Source: Ornithodoros turicata (Eukaryota; Arthropoda; Arachnida; Ixodida; Argasidae). From it: a stretch of DNA of 64,000 nt. Numbering within the stretch: position 1 is the first letter of the stretch; each line of letters starts with the position of its first letter. Shown one piece after another: positions 1-11,618 of this stretch. The stretch spans positions 9,523,187-9,587,186 of the forward strand of contig NC_088206.1 in assembly GCF_037126465.1 (NCBI RefSeq), read 5' to 3'. The notes beneath the pieces are model-generated. The model saw only the letters and a program-made list of their open reading frames with translations, ran no database searches and was not told the origin of the DNA. The position numbers were made by a program, and so were the translations under genes.

Positions 1-1043
1 TATGCTTCTTGTCTCGGCTACCACTATACGACCCGAATGACGGCAACGTACTACCGATATACGTTGCAGGAACACTTATATCTATAGTTGAACCATCAGA
101 TTTTTTTTTTCTGTCTTCTCTACGCGATTTAACGTGCGACAGAGAAGGCGCACGAAACGAACACGATCTTACGTGAGAGAAATGATGTCCCGAGGCTGGA
201 ACAACATAGAAGTTTCTTTGTTGCAAGACCTCACGTCATTTGAGAAACATCCTCGTCCTTGTCACGTGTATTTGAGGAGAGGCGGATTGTTGTAGCAAAA
301 ACTCTCTTGTATCTTTCCAGGTACAGAAATGAAAAAACCGAAGAACTGGAATCTTTCCTTCCTTGGGTCACTGGGTTCGTTTGGTGGGTAGACGTATTAA
401 AACTCCTCTAGCACCATTTGAATTCAGTTCATCCAAGGCGTTCGATCCATCGCGGGACACCCATGACGTCGTCGACAGCGTCAGCACCAATCCGGATTAT
501 GGTTACGCTATTCCGGCAACGGGAAGAAAATGAGACTGGCGGCCTCGGTAACCACATCGTGGTAACGATGATACGTTTGGATTACACAGTACTGGTTGTG
601 GTACAGAATGTCTTTCGCGAATGTAAAGCGCTTCGGATGTGCTGTGTTACCAACCTTTTAGCCAAGCCAAGCCACGGCTAAGTGAGGATACAAGAGAACG
701 GCTATAAGCAGTGTCGGAAGCGATTGTGTGGATGCCGTAAGTATAAATGCATTTTTGCGGGTACACATGTCGAGCATTAGCCGCACACGGACACATGAGA
801 AACGTCTGTCCGGAACCTATGAGCCGGTAGCACCTCTTAGTGTGCTGCTTATGGGATCCCGTCGCTCGACCTTATGTTTATTGCTTCAATTCAAAGGAAA
901 GTTAACGAAAAAAAGTTCACGGAAGAAAACGAAGAAGTTTACGGAACGGAAATTCAGCGCGTTGTGGGCGGGAAAATATCAGAAAAGTTCCCGCGCAAGA
1001 CAATGAACTGAAAGGTAATGCGCCTAGAGGGTGGCTGACAAAT

Positions 1044-1044
<1 letters not shown>
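1..1044. other. Intergenic stretch, no recognisable gene
   Basis: I see no recognisable gene or repeat here. Two open frames of about 90 codons occur on the + strand, but neither has recognisable domains, flanking splice sites in phase, or a family I know. I treat them as chance frames. Confidence 0.5.
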
Positions 1045-1097
<53 letters not shown>

Positions 1098-1130
1098 GTA
1101 ATAATAATAATAACAACAATAATAATAATA
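1045..1130. repeat. (TAA)n microsatellite
   Basis: An almost uninterrupted run of the trinucleotide TAA, with a few TAG or AAC variants near the end. It is followed by a CTTTATTAATG stretch of the kind found at LINE or SINE 3' tails read on the minus strand. It yields a meaningless poly-leucine frame on the minus strand. Confidence 0.9.
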
Positions 1131-1599
1131 CCTTTATTAATGTGCCCAAGAACAGAGGAAAAGGATCCTCAGGAAGACGGACAACGAGAGTGTAAACGAA
1201 AAGGTGCTGCACCTCTTTTTTGATCGCCGATCGAAAAAACATTCCCGTTTCCGGCCCGGTGTTGTAAGAAGCAGCGTTAGCGGCTTAGTTCCGAGTAAGA
1301 TAACAGAATATTTTCGATAGATACCGCTTCACACTCTGGGAATCTCTAGAATAAACTCGCAAGTACCACCGTGGTGTCCTTTGTGTATCGTTTTTCTCGC
1401 GCTCCTAATGTTCGATTCTCCAACTCGGACACCCCTCTAAGTAGGACAGGATTTGGTTGCACCCACGAGTGTCCGACATAGGGAGGTCTCACTGTATAAA
1501 CCTCAAGAGTTCTCAAATAGCTGTACCTCCGTTTGAGCCTTCGTGTTGTGTTTCGTTTATGTGTCTTCGCCCATCGCTCAAGCTTGCCTGTCATGGAGT
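1131..1599. other. Intergenic stretch, nothing recognised
   Basis: Unique-looking sequence between the microsatellite and the first hAT-type MITE. Overlapping frames of 60 to 90 codons on both strands show no known motif. Confidence 0.4.
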
Positions 1600-2327
1600 C
1601 AGACATGCACAAAATACTGTGCAAAGGTATATAAAATACTAAATACTCAGCATAAAAAGTATATAAAATAGATTACAAAATACTCAAAACTGAAAGTAAT
1701 TTGAGTAGAGTACTATAGATACTCCAAGAAGTGTTTAAGATATTCTTTAAAGTACTTTAGTATTAGCGGTATGTGAAACGCGTACTCTGAATGTGGCCGT
1801 ATACAAATGAAAGGAAAAAACTTCATCCGCCATACTTAAGCATATCTTTTATTTGCAAGGTCTCGGTGTGAAGTAATGTTTGGTGAACTTTGGTGAACTC
1901 AAGTAAGCTTTGCTGATATGTTCGGACCCAAAACTTCGCAATACCTCCTGTATGTCCTGGGTCTTTCAACTTCTTGCACGTGTTTATTGCTTTGGTGGAG
2001 CTTAAAACACGGCGCGGAAGTGTGCCGTATATACGGCTTGGCGAGGAAGGAAAGTATTTTGAGCACTGAGTAGAAAAAAATACTGAAAAAGTATTTTAAA
2101 TACTTTCAAAAATACTTGTTGCGAAATGTATTGAGTGGAGTACTAGAATACCGGAGGAGGTATTTAAAAACGACGACAAAACCAGAGGACACGGAACAGA
2201 AAAAAGACAACACGACACGTTCTCTTGTTTTTACAATGTACCAGCTCGCCTGCACCCTTGCACTTCTCCCATTGAGGTATTTAAAATACTGTATTTTGAG
2301 TACGTACTCAAGATACGTACAAGTCTC
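1600..2327. mobile_element. hAT-type MITE, family 1, copy A (728 bp)
   Basis: Non-autonomous DNA element. The left end reads CAGACATGCACAAAATAC and the right end ...GTACAAGTCTC. The 8-bp direct repeat CATGGAGT flanks it at 1592-1599 and 2328-2335; an 8-bp TSD with a CA-start terminal repeat is typical of hAT transposons. The interior is dense in AAATACT and GAGTA motifs. It aligns along most of its length with the copy at 4186-5006. About 110 bp near 2165-2270 are absent from the other copy and resemble a small hairpin repeat also seen near 10.5, 31.6 and 50.9 kb, so a nested insertion is likely. No transposase frame. Confidence 0.8.
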
Positions 2328-2335
2328 CATGGAGT

Positions 2336-4177
2336 TCATCCACCAGCTCATCTACGCCATTCTGTCTATAGGTACCTCCGTGTCCGTTAAAAAATTGCAG
2401 GCAATCCGAACGCCCTTTCGAGACATGTCACCTATTCGAATCCAGTACGTCCCTGCGTCTCACACAGGCTGACACTTTGCAATACCCGTTCTGCTGAACT
2501 TAAAAGGAGGAGCGACAGAGCCCGTTTCGCTAGTAACGAGCTGAAAGCGACACAGCCAAGAGACAATTAAGCAAGGAGCACTTAGTCTGAATGAGCGACT
2601 GAACCTCACGCTGTTCAAGGCAGGGCGAAGTTTTACATTAGAAGCGTTGCGTAACCATATAATCGCACAAATCCATTGAGATTAAAAACTTGAACGGAAC
2701 AACAGGAGAATGAAGGAAGGAAGAAAAAAAACTGCATCACAATAAGCGCACACAACCCAGCTTATAGAACAAAGTACCATCACCGGTCGACAAAACACTT
2801 CATCCTTAATATGCATGGGAACAAAACACTCCCAACTATCTTGCAATTAGCGCAACATAACCCCCGCTTTAGTATGATCCTCCGCTTATTGTTGAGGAAC
2901 GTTCATTTAATGTCACACATCATCTTCCTTCCCGCTACTCTTTGTCGCGCGGTACACACTACGCGAAAAAGCCGGCTGCATAATTATGAAACGCCGCTGG
3001 AGATTAAAACGGTCGGCCGGAAATATTATGAAACGAAAGGAGAGAGTTAAACTAGAAATGGGGAAGGGAAGAGGAAAGGGCAGAAATGAGAGAGGGGGTA
3101 AAATTGATGACGCATAGGATGCGCCTCCGCGGTTTTCAAGGGGAACAAGGTTGTTACACGAAGTTGGCCCCCAGGGACAGTCGGCAGTAAACCGAAACTA
3201 TACCAATTTATCGCTCGCTTCTCAAAGCTTGGGAAGGGAAAGTAAGGAGATAAAAACGGGCCGGGCCGTGTACGGTCGGAGCAGGGTGGTGGTGCTAGAC
3301 TCGTGGAATCTTTGTCAGACGGGTTACAAGATACTGGGGTGAGTAGATCGCCTTTCCGTTCGTTTGTGATCATGCCCGTTGTGCTGTTTTAAAACGGGTT
3401 GATGAGTGCTGTCCGTGGTTTGGTTAATGCATAACGCATCAATCGGTCTGTATTGAGCGATGCGATGACATTACTGTATCCGATGCGAATGTTTAATGCC
3501 CACAGTTTGTAATATGGTTCGTTTTGTTTTGTGTTTCCTTTTTCTTTTTTTAGTTTCGTTTCTTGATGAATACGGGAAATGTATACATGACAATGGTATT
3601 GGGTTTATTAGATAGTTTTAATAGACAGGAGGGTGTTCACAAAAACGGTTTCGAAAACATGATAGGCCAATCGCCTCATCCTTTTGATTGATTGATTCAG
3701 ATATAAAAAAAATCGTCATTCCTTTCAAGTGGCTGACGTTACGTTGCTCATCTCTGATTTCTTTTTGCGTACCGTTTTTACCTATAGAGGGCATCCCATC
3801 TACTAGGTACCCCTTAATTAACAGAACTATGTTCTAGCCTCCGCGTTGGTACACAGCCGTAGAACGTTAGTTGAAGTTGAGGGAATATACTGGACAGCCT
3901 TGCCATTTCAAACGCACAAGGTCAGTTATCGAGAAAAGTCGGCGAACTTAATGTGCATATAACAATCTATCCCTTATAGATCAGAACTCTGCAGTATTTT
4001 CTGGTTTTTCACCCACGTGTTATATGTTGTAAAAGTATCCCGCAGTTAAGGCCGGCTCGCGTGGTGCGTATTTCTGTGAATATCGCGCTGCGTAAAACTC
4101 TGCGTGTCCACGCACCGTGAAAAAATACGCCTGTCAAACCGCATGGGGCGCAAATCCCTTTGCTGCGCGCACAGTGG
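2336..4177. other. Intergenic stretch, no gene recognised
   Basis: Mixed sequence between the two copies of hAT MITE family 1. Open frames of up to 108 codons (for example minus strand 3047-3373) carry no recognisable motif. I see no transposon termini here. Confidence 0.4.
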
Positions 4178-4185
4178 GTTTGGCG

Positions 4186-5006
4186 CAGACTTGTACAAAA
4201 TACCGCGCAAAGTAATTAAATAAGATACTAAATACTCCACGTAAAAAGTATTTAAAATAGAGTACAAAATACTCAAAACTCGAAGTAATTTGAGTAGAGC
4301 ACCAAAATACTGTAAGAAGTATTTAAGATACTCTTTAAAGTGCTTTAGTATTAGAAGTAAGTGAAACGCGTATTCTGAACCTGGCCGTACAAATGAAAGG
4401 AATAAACTTCATCCGCCATGCTTAAGCCTATCTTTCATTTTCGAGGTCTTGGTGTCAAGTAATGCTTGGTGAACCTTGGTGAACCCAAGTAAACTCTGTT
4501 GATATTTTGTGACCCAAAACTTCGTAATCCCTCGAGTATGTCAGTACGGGTTTTTCAACCTCTGGCACGTGTTTATTACTTTGGTGACCAAGGAAATAAA
4601 TGCCGGGATTCTCTTGTACCTAATCCCATGGGGATTCACCTGGCACTATGAATAGGAAGCGTTTTCTGACGAAGTTGGTTTTCGACAACAAGGCCAGGCG
4701 TGGGACAAGTCTATTGTACACGAGGATAAATGACAGATTCCCGAATTCCCGAAAAAAAAAGAGAGAGAGAGAGAGAGAGAAAAAATGAGGGTTAAGTTCC
4801 AGTGAGCTGGAAATCTGGACACAGCGGGAAGTGTGCTTGACGAGGAAGGAAAGTATTTTGAGTACTGAGTAGCAAATACCGAAAAAAGTATTTTAAACAC
4901 GTTAAAAATACTTGTCGCAAAAAGTATTGAGTAAAGTACCAAAATACCGCAAAAAGCATTTAAAATACTGTATTTTGAGTACGTACTCAAGATACGTACA
5001 AGTCTG
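4186..5006. mobile_element. hAT-type MITE, family 1, copy B (821 bp)
   Basis: Same family and orientation as 1600-2327. Left end CAGACTTGTACAAAATAC and right end GATACGTACAAGTCTG form an inverted repeat of about 11 bp. The flanking 8-bp TSD is GTTTGGCG (4178-4185 and 5007-5014). It contains a GA-dinucleotide run near 4760-4780 that copy A lacks. No coding capacity. Confidence 0.85.
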
Positions 5007-5036
5007 GTTTGGCGTATGTGCTTTACGAAGTGTTGG

Positions 5037-5112
5037 CAACATTTTCCTACAACATTTTACTACATTTTCCTACAACATTTTCCTACAGTCGGCAATCCAA
5101 CATTTTCCTCTC
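5037..5112 (+). repeat. Short tandem repeat, ACATTTTCCTAC unit
   Basis: Five or six imperfect copies of a 12-13 bp unit close to ACATTTTCCTAC, just to the right of the hAT MITE. Confidence 0.7.
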
Positions 5113-6677
5113 TTTCCTGTTCCGTCCTGAAACGGTTATTTTTGTGCGCGTTCTTTTGTAATTGATTTGCATTTAGTGAAATGGACCCTCACGAGCGAAA
5201 GTCGTTGTACTTGGAGATGTCCTTCTGCAGCTTTTTCGTAAGAGCGGCCATTTCTAAAAAAGGAAATAGGATGCTGGGTCGAAATCGGAAGGGAGTTTCT
5301 GCGCCGTGATTGGGGTTGCTATGGACGCTCGTGAACTGACTGCTGCGCGAAATATCAAACCTAGGGGCGTTACGAGCTAACGAGTGGCGGGGCACTTGTC
5401 GAGAAGGGCACGTGCAGAAGTGCACGGGCCCTTCGCGCGATACGTGTAGGCCTGGTATACGTCACGCGCAAAGTGTCACGTGCCCATCTTTTTGAATTTC
5501 CACCACTCGTTAGCTCAGAACGACCGTAAACGACGATTGAGGCGCTTAAGCTCCCTGCTCTGATGCAGTGAATCACGCGCTACAGCAGCTGCGACGTACA
5601 AAATTTCGCGATTGTCGCGAAAACTCAGCTTTTATGGAAGAAAAACGCACCGCGCGGGCCGGCCTTTACGTACACTGCCTCTTGGCAGGGAGCGTAACAG
5701 CTGAGTTTTCCCCCCGAACAGCCTTTACGATACGGGGATGACGTGCAACCTGTAGCCTCTAGCCCTGCAACCTGCGCCCGCGTGACATGCGCGTCAATCG
5801 TTCATCAAGGCGCGCGCTCGGGGAAAATGGGGAACAATGAACGATAGACGCGGCGAGCACGAGAACACGTGAGGCGACGGGCATGGACACTAACAGTGAC
5901 GCTCACAGTTTCCGTGCACGTCAGTATTGTCACCCCGTGGTGCGCGTTATACATCGGACCTTTTTTTTTTTCAAATACCACAAATTTTTTGGGTGGTGCG
6001 CGTTATGCAGCGGAAAATACGGTAGATAGGAAGATACTATAGGAGAACATAACATTTTGCCCATGAGAACATTTTGCACATGTGGCTCTTGAGGGCATGT
6101 AAATAAATAAATAAATAAGGAGAGATATACGAGATACTACGTATAGAAAAACAGACGCATAGCACCCTGGCAGGCATACTTTGCCGCAAGTCAGCTACAG
6201 TTTCCATTTCAAGTTAACAACTGAACTTAGCATTTCAAATTTCAACTTGCTGTTTCCGTCTGCATATTGAGAGGGCCAATCAAAATTGCAAATGAGTCGA
6301 CTGCGTAACGAAGGCGTAACATTGAAATCCATTCAGAGATGAGATTGCATAGCCACTGGGCGTTCTTTTTTTTTTTTGCCTCTTCTTTTTTCTTTCGTCC
6401 TAGGCCGCCTTTAGAACATTAGCATTTTTAGGGGAGCAGTTTCAGCTTATGAAGACGACGCTGCTCATTAGTCAGTTTATTCCGGAAAAAGATGAATTTC
6501 ACACACATCGCCTGGGATATAGTTCGTGTTATTTAAAAGCTCTTAGTACAAGCTTAGTACAAGCTACGCGAGTTGAGTGGGAAGGACAAGCTGTGTGGGA
6601 AGGACAAGCTAAGTGAAGAGGACAATTTCCTAGATCATATACTGGTGTTCTTTTTGTTTTGATCTCGCCGCCGTGGT
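5113..6677. other. Intergenic stretch, minor repeats only
   Basis: No supportable gene. The stretch includes a short (AAAT)n run near 6101-6118 after GGGCATGT, which resembles the 3' tail of a LINE also seen near 21960-22050, and poly-T runs near 5960 and 6367. A GCGCGTTATxCAkCGGA motif is repeated at about 5940 and 5997. Confidence 0.45.
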
Positions 6678-6686
6678 AAAGAAGAG

Positions 6687-7708
6687 GGATCCAGGACAAT
6701 GGCTCACCGGACAATTGCTCACCGGACAGTTGCTCATCGGAGAATTGCTCACCGGACAATTGCTCACCGCCTCTTTCACCGCACTTATATGTAGTTTTAT
6801 TTCGCGTTTTTATGTGATGCGATTTTATTTATCGTTTATGGTGCTCATATACTTGACTTTTTTATGTTAGCTGAACTTGGGTGTACCTCGAAATCAAGTG
6901 ATCGAAATCCTCATTGCTAAATAAACTACTGGAAATAAATGTTATCTGGCTATACAATGCACAGTCGCGCGCGCGAAACTGCAAACAGGGAACCTGGACA
7001 TAGCGGTGGAAACACTGAACTTGGACCAACCTAATAATAAACTAACCACCGTGCTGTTCAGTCGTCTCCGCCCTGCTAAGCCTGACGGGCGCTAAACCGA
7101 CTTGGGCAGATATAGAAAATTCGTGAATTTTAGTGGTTAAATAATGATGTGATTTTAAATCTTCCCCGTCTTGTGTCTTGGAAGATCCTGGTGACGCAGG
7201 CATGAGCGTACCGAGAGGGGGACAAGGTCACTTGTGAAAATTGCGCACTCTTTATTCATAGGTGAGTATTTTTTTCTCAAAGTCATCATAATATGAACCC
7301 GTGAACACTCGCACAGTCCGCAGCGTCCGCCTCCGGGGATGGAGGTGACGTGGTTGCACGCTTTGCCCCCCTGGAAGCACTTTGCTGCCCCCCCCCCCCC
7401 CCCCACACACACACTTGGGAAAGAATCCTCTAGGAACGCCCCATAGACGCAGGTCGTGACGAAGACGCTTCAGGTGTGCTTTCAAGTGGACGACCTCTCG
7501 CCTCACCCTCTTCACTGGTGGATTTCCTAGATCTATTTGAAGCAACTTACACAGCGCTAAAAAAGAAGTTCAGCTAACATAAAAAAGTCAAGCGCCATAA
7601 ACACGAAATAAAATCACAATATAAGTGTGGTGAAAGACGCGGTGAGCAATTGTCCGGCCTCAGCAGTTTTTGGTGAGCAATTGTCCGGTGAGCAATTGTC
7701 CGCGCCCC
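6687..7708. mobile_element. Mutator-like MITE with long inverted repeats (1022 bp)
   Basis: Terminal inverted repeats of about 170-200 bp (roughly 6687-6885 and 7568-7708) are built from tandem copies of a 17-bp unit, CCGGACAATTGCTCACC, followed by a matching block with TTATTTCG and TTGACTTTTTTATG. A 9-bp direct repeat AAAGAAGAG (6678-6686, 7709-7717) flanks it; 9 bp is the usual duplication of Mutator-like elements. The middle holds an 18-base C run near 7387 followed by (AC)n. No transposase frame is visible, so it would be mobilised in trans. Confidence 0.8.
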
Positions 7709-7717
7709 AAAGAAGAG

Positions 7718-8673
7718 CACGTCACACGTGACAGTATTTTGGGAACGGTGTTGTGCGTTAGACTCCGTAGAGGAACAAAAACCCAAGTCGAGCTGCCGCT
7801 ATAAGATAGCTGTTTATTGTACGAGTACCAAGTGCGGACTGACTCTAGACAAAGCCCGCCAGGAAAGATAAACAAGGGTGGGAATATGAGACGCGAAAGC
7901 CTTGAACTCGCCATGCGAAGACGCGGTGTGAAGATGAGTCAACGGCTGGGCTCGAATGCCAGATACCTCACAAACGGTATTCACTTACTGCGTTTCGTTA
8001 GAGGTCCTGTGGTCAGCACAGCATTATTCATAGGTTGCTGTCTCTGTCGATGCTTCCTGTGGCAGTCCTAGAATAGTGGAGAGGGAGAGATGACGAGCTT
8101 GAAGAAGGGATCTTCTTTTAAACCATTTACAATTGGGACAGTTAGGTAATCCTGCGATGCAGTCCGGCATAAAATATGCTATATATTACATTTTACAGAA
8201 CGCACAGTGAAAGTGTTTGCAAAGCTCAGCTCATGTTGAATTGAATGATGGCAGTATATTTCATTTGCCTCATCCACCATAACGTGTGCCCTCCAGTAGC
8301 CAACATGTTTAAGTTGAATGCATTTCACTATGCCAGCCTATCGTGTCTGAACACTCACGTCAGATGACTGCGACGTTGTTCAGAGGAACGGAGCAAAACA
8401 TGACGGAACATTACATCACACCTCACAGGTGCCACAATCAGCACAACCATGGTTTATTACCTAGTGAACCGCATAGTCCGTCAAGTAGGAAGAACTTGCA
8501 TGGCAAGAAAGGCACCCCAACTCAAGATCAATGACACGAAGAAACGTGTCAGGGTGATATACACTCCATCCATGCATCCATTGAAAAATGGCTGAAGAGT
8601 GAGTGAAGACAGCCCTCCACAGCTCTTAGCGTGTCTAAACTCTACACCGGTAACATCTTTTCTTTATTAGAGG
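7718..8673. other. Intergenic stretch, no gene recognised
   Basis: No recognised element ends. Small frames, for example 7817-8071 on the + strand, have no identifiable domain. Confidence 0.4.
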
Positions 8674-8681
8674 GTTTTAGC

Positions 8682-9773
8682 CAGTGTTGTACCCGCTACC
8701 CGAAAAAGGGAGCGCAATACCGATACGCGCTACCTGAGCAAAAAGTAACGAAATCCCGATATCGTTACACGTACCTAAAAGTAGCGGAATACCGCTACCG
8801 TTACCCGTAAAAAGTAACGCGATACTTCATGCGCTACTTTTTAGGAAAGAAACAAACAGTATCGTTGATGACGTACTTCAAACGTCTTAAAATAATAAAA
8901 TAAAACAATATCTCAAAATAATAAATCGACGTCCAATGGAGGTTACACGTAGGTTGCCTGAAGGCTAAAATTTTGAAAACCGTTTTTTTACAGATTTACT
9001 AAAGCCTACTCGGTATCCTGCATATCTTTTTCTCTTCCTCTAAAGCAAATAAAGCACAAAGCAAGTCTACCGATAAAAGGCTCAGTAGCTTTGTCACAAA
9101 AAGAACTCGGATTGCCTGGAACGAGAAGTTAGTAAACATACCATGATGTGCTTTTCAAATTGGACGTTGACTTTCTCGACGCACAGATAAAGCTTTCCCA
9201 CCGAGGCGCATAGTAGACAACTGAACACCACGCTAGTGTTTTGTACTGTAGCAGGCCATGGTCCCTCCATTGCAGCGGACAAGAAATGGCAACTGTCAAG
9301 CACCTGAGCGTACGTGGTGCAATGTCATGTGGAATGTCATGACTCATAGCTAGCGAGGACGGCTCCAGAATGGAGTGACGTCAGTTTGCAGACAACTCCG
9401 ACAACGCACCAAATCTTCAAGAAGGTTCATCCCAAATAGGGAACACGTGGAGGACACATCCCCTTTGTAAGATAACGGCCTCTGTGCCCTCCTTTCAGCT
9501 ATTTGCCCGGTCTTCCCAGAATGAGTTGTGATATCGGGCAGCTTGATCGAAGGCAGGCAGTGTGGAGGTTTGATGATAGGTCGAAGTCGAGTTGTCGCGA
9601 ACCCCAGCTCGGAAAGTAGCGGTAGCGCTCAAAGATTGCGCTACCGCAAATTTGTAGCGGAAGTACTTCTTTCGTTACCAGTTTAAAAAAGTAGCGCGAT
9701 CTCTACTCCGCTACCGAAAAAAGTAACGGATACGGTAGCGCCGTTACTAGTAGCGGTGCTACGTACAACACTG
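8682..9773. mobile_element. hAT-type MITE, family 2 (1092 bp)
   Basis: Termini CAGTGTTGTACCCGCTACC and GTGCTACGTACAACACTG form an imperfect inverted repeat. A perfect 8-bp TSD GTTTTAGC lies at 8674-8681 and 9774-9781. Both subterminal regions are dense in GTAGCG/CGCTAC and AAAAAGTAACG motifs in opposite orientation, the usual transposase-binding arrangement in hAT elements. The interior has no long open frame. Confidence 0.88.
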
Positions 9774-9781
9774 GTTTTAGC

Positions 9782-10446
9782 GGACCGTTGATAACGTGGC
9801 TTGCGTCGAACCGTATCAACCGGGACCAATCAGTGGGTAAGATTCTGAGTCACGCAGCACTGCGATTGGTTCCGATAGGCACGATAACCTTATCAACGGT
9901 ATACTAAAACTCACTATTGTTCTTAACGTACAGTTCCTTATCCGCGGTGCACGGAACGTTGCGTGGGCGTCGAAAATGATGCAGCAGTTCCGTATAGAGT
10001 TAAAGCTAAAATTGAAAGAAAGACATTCGAGAAACACGCGAAGGCAGTGCGGTCTGACGTGGAATGCCGTTGAGCATATACTGACACGTTAGTTAACTAC
10101 CGGGACATTCTGATACATTAGATGGTATACGATATTCTCAAAAAACACGCGGTCACGTAAATATAGGCTTTCGCAGTGCATTGTTTAATTGATGTTCTAG
10201 TTTCTGATGCAAAAAAATAAAAAAAATAAAAATAAACGAGGTATCCTTGATAGGGATCAGAGGCATCGATTGCATTGCGTCTACTCTTTACCTATACGAC
10301 ATTTTTCTACGATGTTTCCAATAAACTTTTATATGGAGTTAATGTAAATTGATTTTGCACGGCTGTGCTTCTTTTTGCATATTGGCTTCTGTACAAAATC
10401 GTGAGTAACCCACATTTCGCGACCATAATTGTGATGCATAATGTAA
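9782..10446. other. Intergenic stretch, A-rich tract
   Basis: No gene recognised. An A-rich block (AAAATAAAAAAAATAAAAATAAA) lies near 10208-10235. A minus-strand frame at 9816-10037 has no known motif. Confidence 0.4.
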
Positions 10447-10539
10447 AACCACGAAACTAGGGAACACGAAGGGACAGTCTCAAGACTTTTGAGACTTCGT
10501 GCTGTGTCTGTCCCTTCGTCTTCCCTATAGTCTCGTGAC
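10447..10539. repeat. Short foldback hairpin repeat
   Basis: Inverted arms around CACGAAACTAGGGAACACG and its near complement CTTCGTCTTCCCTATAG, with a loop near AGACTTTTGAG. It is followed by an (AT)n run (about 10547-10571) and the motif ACCAGCTCGCCTGC. The same combination of GTCTC-rich hairpin and ACCAGCTCGC or its complement recurs near 2165-2255, 31515-31707 and 50880-51000, so this is a small dispersed family. Confidence 0.7.
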
Positions 10540-10789
10540 TTTATAAAACATATATATATATATATATATATGCATCAACTTCACCAGCTCGCCTGCTTCT
10601 TAGCCAGCTTTAAATAATTGCGATGTCTACCTTTCGGTAATTGATTAGCTTCCGAAGGCTTTGTTGACAAATAGTTCATTTAATTTTATGCGCTGTGCAA
10701 AGCAACACATTTCAATACAACCTAGCATTGTCGAGTAGAAGGTACCTTAAGTCTGCCATCCACACGGCATGGCCAGAGTTTGGCGCAAT

Positions 10790-10798
10790 TTATATAGG
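10790..10798 (+). promoter_or_regulatory. Candidate TATA box upstream of gene A
   Basis: TTATATAGG lies 66 bp before the Gypsy insertion. With the 4.5-kb element removed it would be about 150 bp from the gene A start codon. Gene B has a similar AATATATAG about 250 bp upstream of its proposed start. This is inference only; no initiator was identified. Confidence 0.2.
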
Positions 10799-10863
10799 CT
10801 TCTATATTCGCAAGTACTGCATGGTAAGACGAATACAGCTGGCACAGGTTCATCCATAGACGG

Positions 10864-11061
10864 TGTTGTGTCCGAGGGGGGTTGGTTCGAGGACGAGCCG
10901 ATTAATGCGGATCAGACATCGTCTCAACGGTTGCAACGATGCCACTTTATTCAGCCATGTTTTTGTATCGTCGTGAGAGCATGCTGCGCCCTCTGGTTAC
11001 AGGAAAAGCGAAGTAAAAACGAAACCGAAATTAACACAGTTCTGAGTAGCAGTACATAACA
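10864..11061 (-). repeat. 3' LTR of the Gypsy element (198 bp)
   Basis: Begins TG and ends CA. It matches the other LTR base for base as far as I can read. It is short for a Gypsy LTR. Confidence 0.95.
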
Positions 11062-11074
11062 CTTTTCCCCTCCT
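11062..11074 (-). other. Polypurine tract of the Gypsy element
   Basis: On the minus strand AGGAGGGGAAAAG lies directly against the 3' LTR. This is the expected place and composition for plus-strand priming. It overlaps the terminal stop codon of the pol frame. Confidence 0.8.
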
Positions 11075-11618
11075 AGCGGAAACTAAAGTCTTTAAGCCAA
11101 ACGGGGGGTCTTCTTATACGGTTGGGCCGCGCGAAACTCTTCGGTGGCGCCCCTGTTTGGTTGTCGGATAGTCTTCCAGCACTCACGTTGGCTTCTGCCT
11201 GCATATTCCAGGCAGTAGAAGGTGCAACTCCCTGGTAACTTTCACTTGGTGATGCTGGACCTCGCCGAATATGATCAACATGTCTACGCAAAATGCCCAA
11301 TTCTGTCTCTACCAACCAGGAACGTCTTCCGAACTTCTTCAGTAGTTTCCCTTTGATCCACCTGGTCTGACCTATAAAGTTACGAATTGTGACAGACTGT
11401 CCAACTATCAGTTTCTGCACCCGTGAAGTATCAGGTTCTTCAATCTTGTTCTTGTTGAGCTCCACTTTCAAATGCACTAAGGGAGACGGTAGCTCCCTTC
11501 CAAACATCCTGAAAGCCGGTGTCTGTCCTGACGTACTGTGTACAGTGGTGTGTTGTTTGAATAAAAAACGTGCAAGTCTGCACTCTAGAGTCTCTTTTTG
11601 ATCCCTGCGCAGTGCAGT
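11073..11618 (-). pseudogene. Integrase C-terminal part of Gypsy pol, cut off by an in-frame UAG
   Basis: This segment continues the gag-pol frame without any shift; the only break is a TAG at 11619-11621 directly after the motif AERMVAEV. The open continuation (about 180 codons) has the features of an integrase C-terminus: a basic stretch, a GQTRWIKGKLLKK-like SH3 segment and an arginine/proline-rich tail ending next to the polypurine tract. A single A to T change in an AAG lysine codon would explain the stop. Either this copy is freshly inactivated or the stop is read through. With identical LTRs, a very recent mutation is the simpler view. Confidence 0.8.

Noticed and set aside
1024..1242. 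Minus-strand 72-codon frame with a long leucine run
   Set aside because: It is simply the (TAA)n microsatellite read in another frame.
10769..11059. + strand frame running into the LTR as a gene A upstream exon
   Set aside because: It ends inside the young LTR, and the possible donor after GCATG (10823) sits too close to the TATA-like sequence to form a sensible first exon.
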